The notes beneath the pieces are model-generated. The model ran no database searches, had not been told where the DNA came from, and was given only the letters and a program-made list of their open reading frames with translations. From Ecdyonurus torrentis (Eukaryota > Arthropoda > Insecta > Ephemeroptera > Heptageniidae), in the NCBI GenBank assembly GCA_949318235.1, contig OX439128.1, forward strand, positions 52,103,023 through 52,167,022: a stretch of DNA of 64,000 nucleotides. The letters are read 5' to 3'. Numbering within the stretch: the first letter of the stretch is position 1; each line of letters starts with the position of its first letter. Both the position numbers and the translations under genes were made by a program. Shown here one piece after another: positions 62,809 to 64,000 of the stretch.

Positions 62809-63387
62809 TTGAATTATTTTTTTTTACGGGCAACAAAAAATACGTATGCTCTATTTAAAAATGTACAGAAATGCAAATATAAGTCTTTTGAGAGAAAGTG
62901 TCTAAATGCAGGTATGCCATTTGGGCGCAACCACGTCAATACATAAAACAAAAACAATAAGGAAAAAAAATTACTCTTGTTTTTTGAGAAGAGACAGAAA
63001 ATTTGACGTTGTGTATATTTTGGTAAATAAAAATGTATTTCGATGATTTATGAAAATAACTTCCATATTATATATTTTTATATAGTACTAAAATTGTCTT
63101 CAATTTTTCACACCATACCCGCAAAACATTCTTTCACTTATATTGAGAAATTCTTTTCATTCTCTAAGATAGAACTTTTTCTCTTACACTTTTTTTTTCT
63201 TTTTATATAAAAAAAAGTTTCAATAAAATGAAGTCTCTATTGTAAAATAATGACGTCAATGATGGCTGACCAGCTGATCAAGAAAAGTGAGCAAATTAAT
63301 CTAGAAAGGATTTTCATTGAAAAGTACTGGTCAGCTGGAGACGTGGGTCAAAATTTATACATTAATCAAACTGTGCAACAAAAGTTC
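62809..63387. other. AT-rich intergenic DNA
   Basis: TGACGTCA lies at 63,251. A short imperfect inverted pair (GCTGACCAGCTGATCAAG, and CTGGTCAGCTGGAGACG at 63,327) brackets it. No gene is seen. Confidence 0.45.
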
Positions 63388-63970
63388 ATTATGTAAACTA
63401 CACACAAATATTGAGCCATCTTCAATATTTTCCCTTTGTTAAGAACACCTGATCATAACGTCACTACCTGTTTAAGACGTTTATATACTTGACTCAAAAA
63501 AACTGAGTTACCTACCGTTCGACCTTTTACGCTATCGCCCAGCCGCCCCCCTTCTCCTCAAATGTGACAATGGGCGATACTTTAGGCATACCCGATTTAA
63601 ATCGACTGAGGTTTTTTGAGTCGAGTATATGTATGGTTGATCATGGTTTTTTCTTCGTTTATACCTTTAAACATAAGCTTGTTCTGTAAAGTGAATCTCA
63701 TTTACAGTGATTGGCTGACCAACAAATAAGACACATTCATTGGATGATTTGGTTTTTTGAGCCGATAAAAATGAGTTGCATTGAGAATGGAATTTTTTTT
63801 TTATGAATTTTCGTTCATTCTTATCAAGTTCAAAGTTCTAAACGTAGAAATAACAATGATCAACCATATAATAAACGTAGTAAACAGATAATGACGTTAT
63901 GATCAGATGTTTTTAACAAAGGAGAAATTTCGAAGCTGGCTCAAGAGTTGAGTGTAGTTTATAGAGCGAG
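63388..63970. mobile_element. Foldback element with a nested MITE in its left arm
   Basis: The left arm (AACTACACACAAATATTGAG, CCCTTTGTTAAGAACACCTG, ATCATAACGTCACTACCTG) pairs with the right arm from about 63,845 to 63,965 (AACAATGATCAACCATATAA, AATGACGTTATGATCAGATG, TTTTTAACAAAGGAGAAATT). The left arm is interrupted at 63,487-63,628 and resumes with TATGTATGGTTGATCATGG, whereas the right arm is continuous. Confidence 0.85.
63487..63628. mobile_element. Nested MITE with ACTYGACTCAAAAAA ends
   Basis: The ends TACTTGACTCAAAAAAACTG and, in reverse complement, TACTCGACTCAAAAAACCTC are inverted repeats, with a second inner pair (TATCGCCCA, TGGGCGATA). TATA stands at both borders and the uninterrupted opposite arm of the host element reads TTATTATATGG. 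The target is therefore TATA, or TA if the outer TA belongs to the element. The interior has a C-rich stretch (AGCCGCCCCCCTTC). Confidence 0.8.
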
Positions 63971-64000
63971 CTCTAATAACAAAACAACTATAAAAAAAAT

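Overview
The window is AT-rich non-coding eukaryotic DNA, most likely from an invertebrate animal. The evidence for that is a long satellite array, dense non-autonomous inverted-repeat transposons, many (GA)n, (GAAT)n, (TA)n and poly(A) tracts, and no compact coding. I cannot name the species. No complete protein-coding gene is supported. Two weak coding traces are recorded: a degenerate serine-protease-like fragment (minus strand, about 51.8-52.0 kb) and a 33-codon signal-peptide-like ORF behind a splice-acceptor-like tract (60,344-60,445).

Region 1 (1-40,448) is one uninterrupted head-to-tail satellite array that runs off the left edge. It is hierarchical. A ~172-bp subunit is repeated three times in diverged form to make a ~517-bp trimer, about 78 trimers long. 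Trimers fall into variant types that often alternate, and blocks of trimers are re-duplicated at offsets that are whole multiples of 517.5 bp. The clearest higher-order repeat is a 12-trimer unit of ~6,215 bp, present twice in full (17,597-23,811 and 23,812-30,026) and once in part (from 30,027 to about 34.1 kb). One part of the trimer is nearly invariant while the rest drifts. The last ~6 kb is the most divergent, as expected at an array edge.

Region 2 (40,449-43,925) begins exactly where the satellite stops. It is a ~3.5-kb foldback element with long inverted arms. Each arm carries an array of a 72-bp GGAATTGGTTAGAA-type repeat whose variants come in the same order in both arms. The left arm holds a ~530-bp insertion that is absent from the right arm. 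No transposase is visible.

Region 3 (43,926-64,000) is a mosaic of small transposon-derived elements in AT-rich intergenic DNA. It includes several foldback MITE families, a family with CACGGA-type ends, two Tc1/mariner-like MITEs, a hAT-like fragment, a TTAA-flanked insertion, minisatellites with 68-, 58- and 114-bp units, and microsatellites. Comparing related copies gives empty sites for several nested insertions. The palindrome TGACGTCA occurs 12 times here, in at least five apparently unrelated element families, and I saw none in the 40-kb satellite.

The most noteworthy features are the three-tier satellite with its conserved block, the satellite/foldback junction, and the TGACGTCA palindromes carried by dispersed foldback elements.
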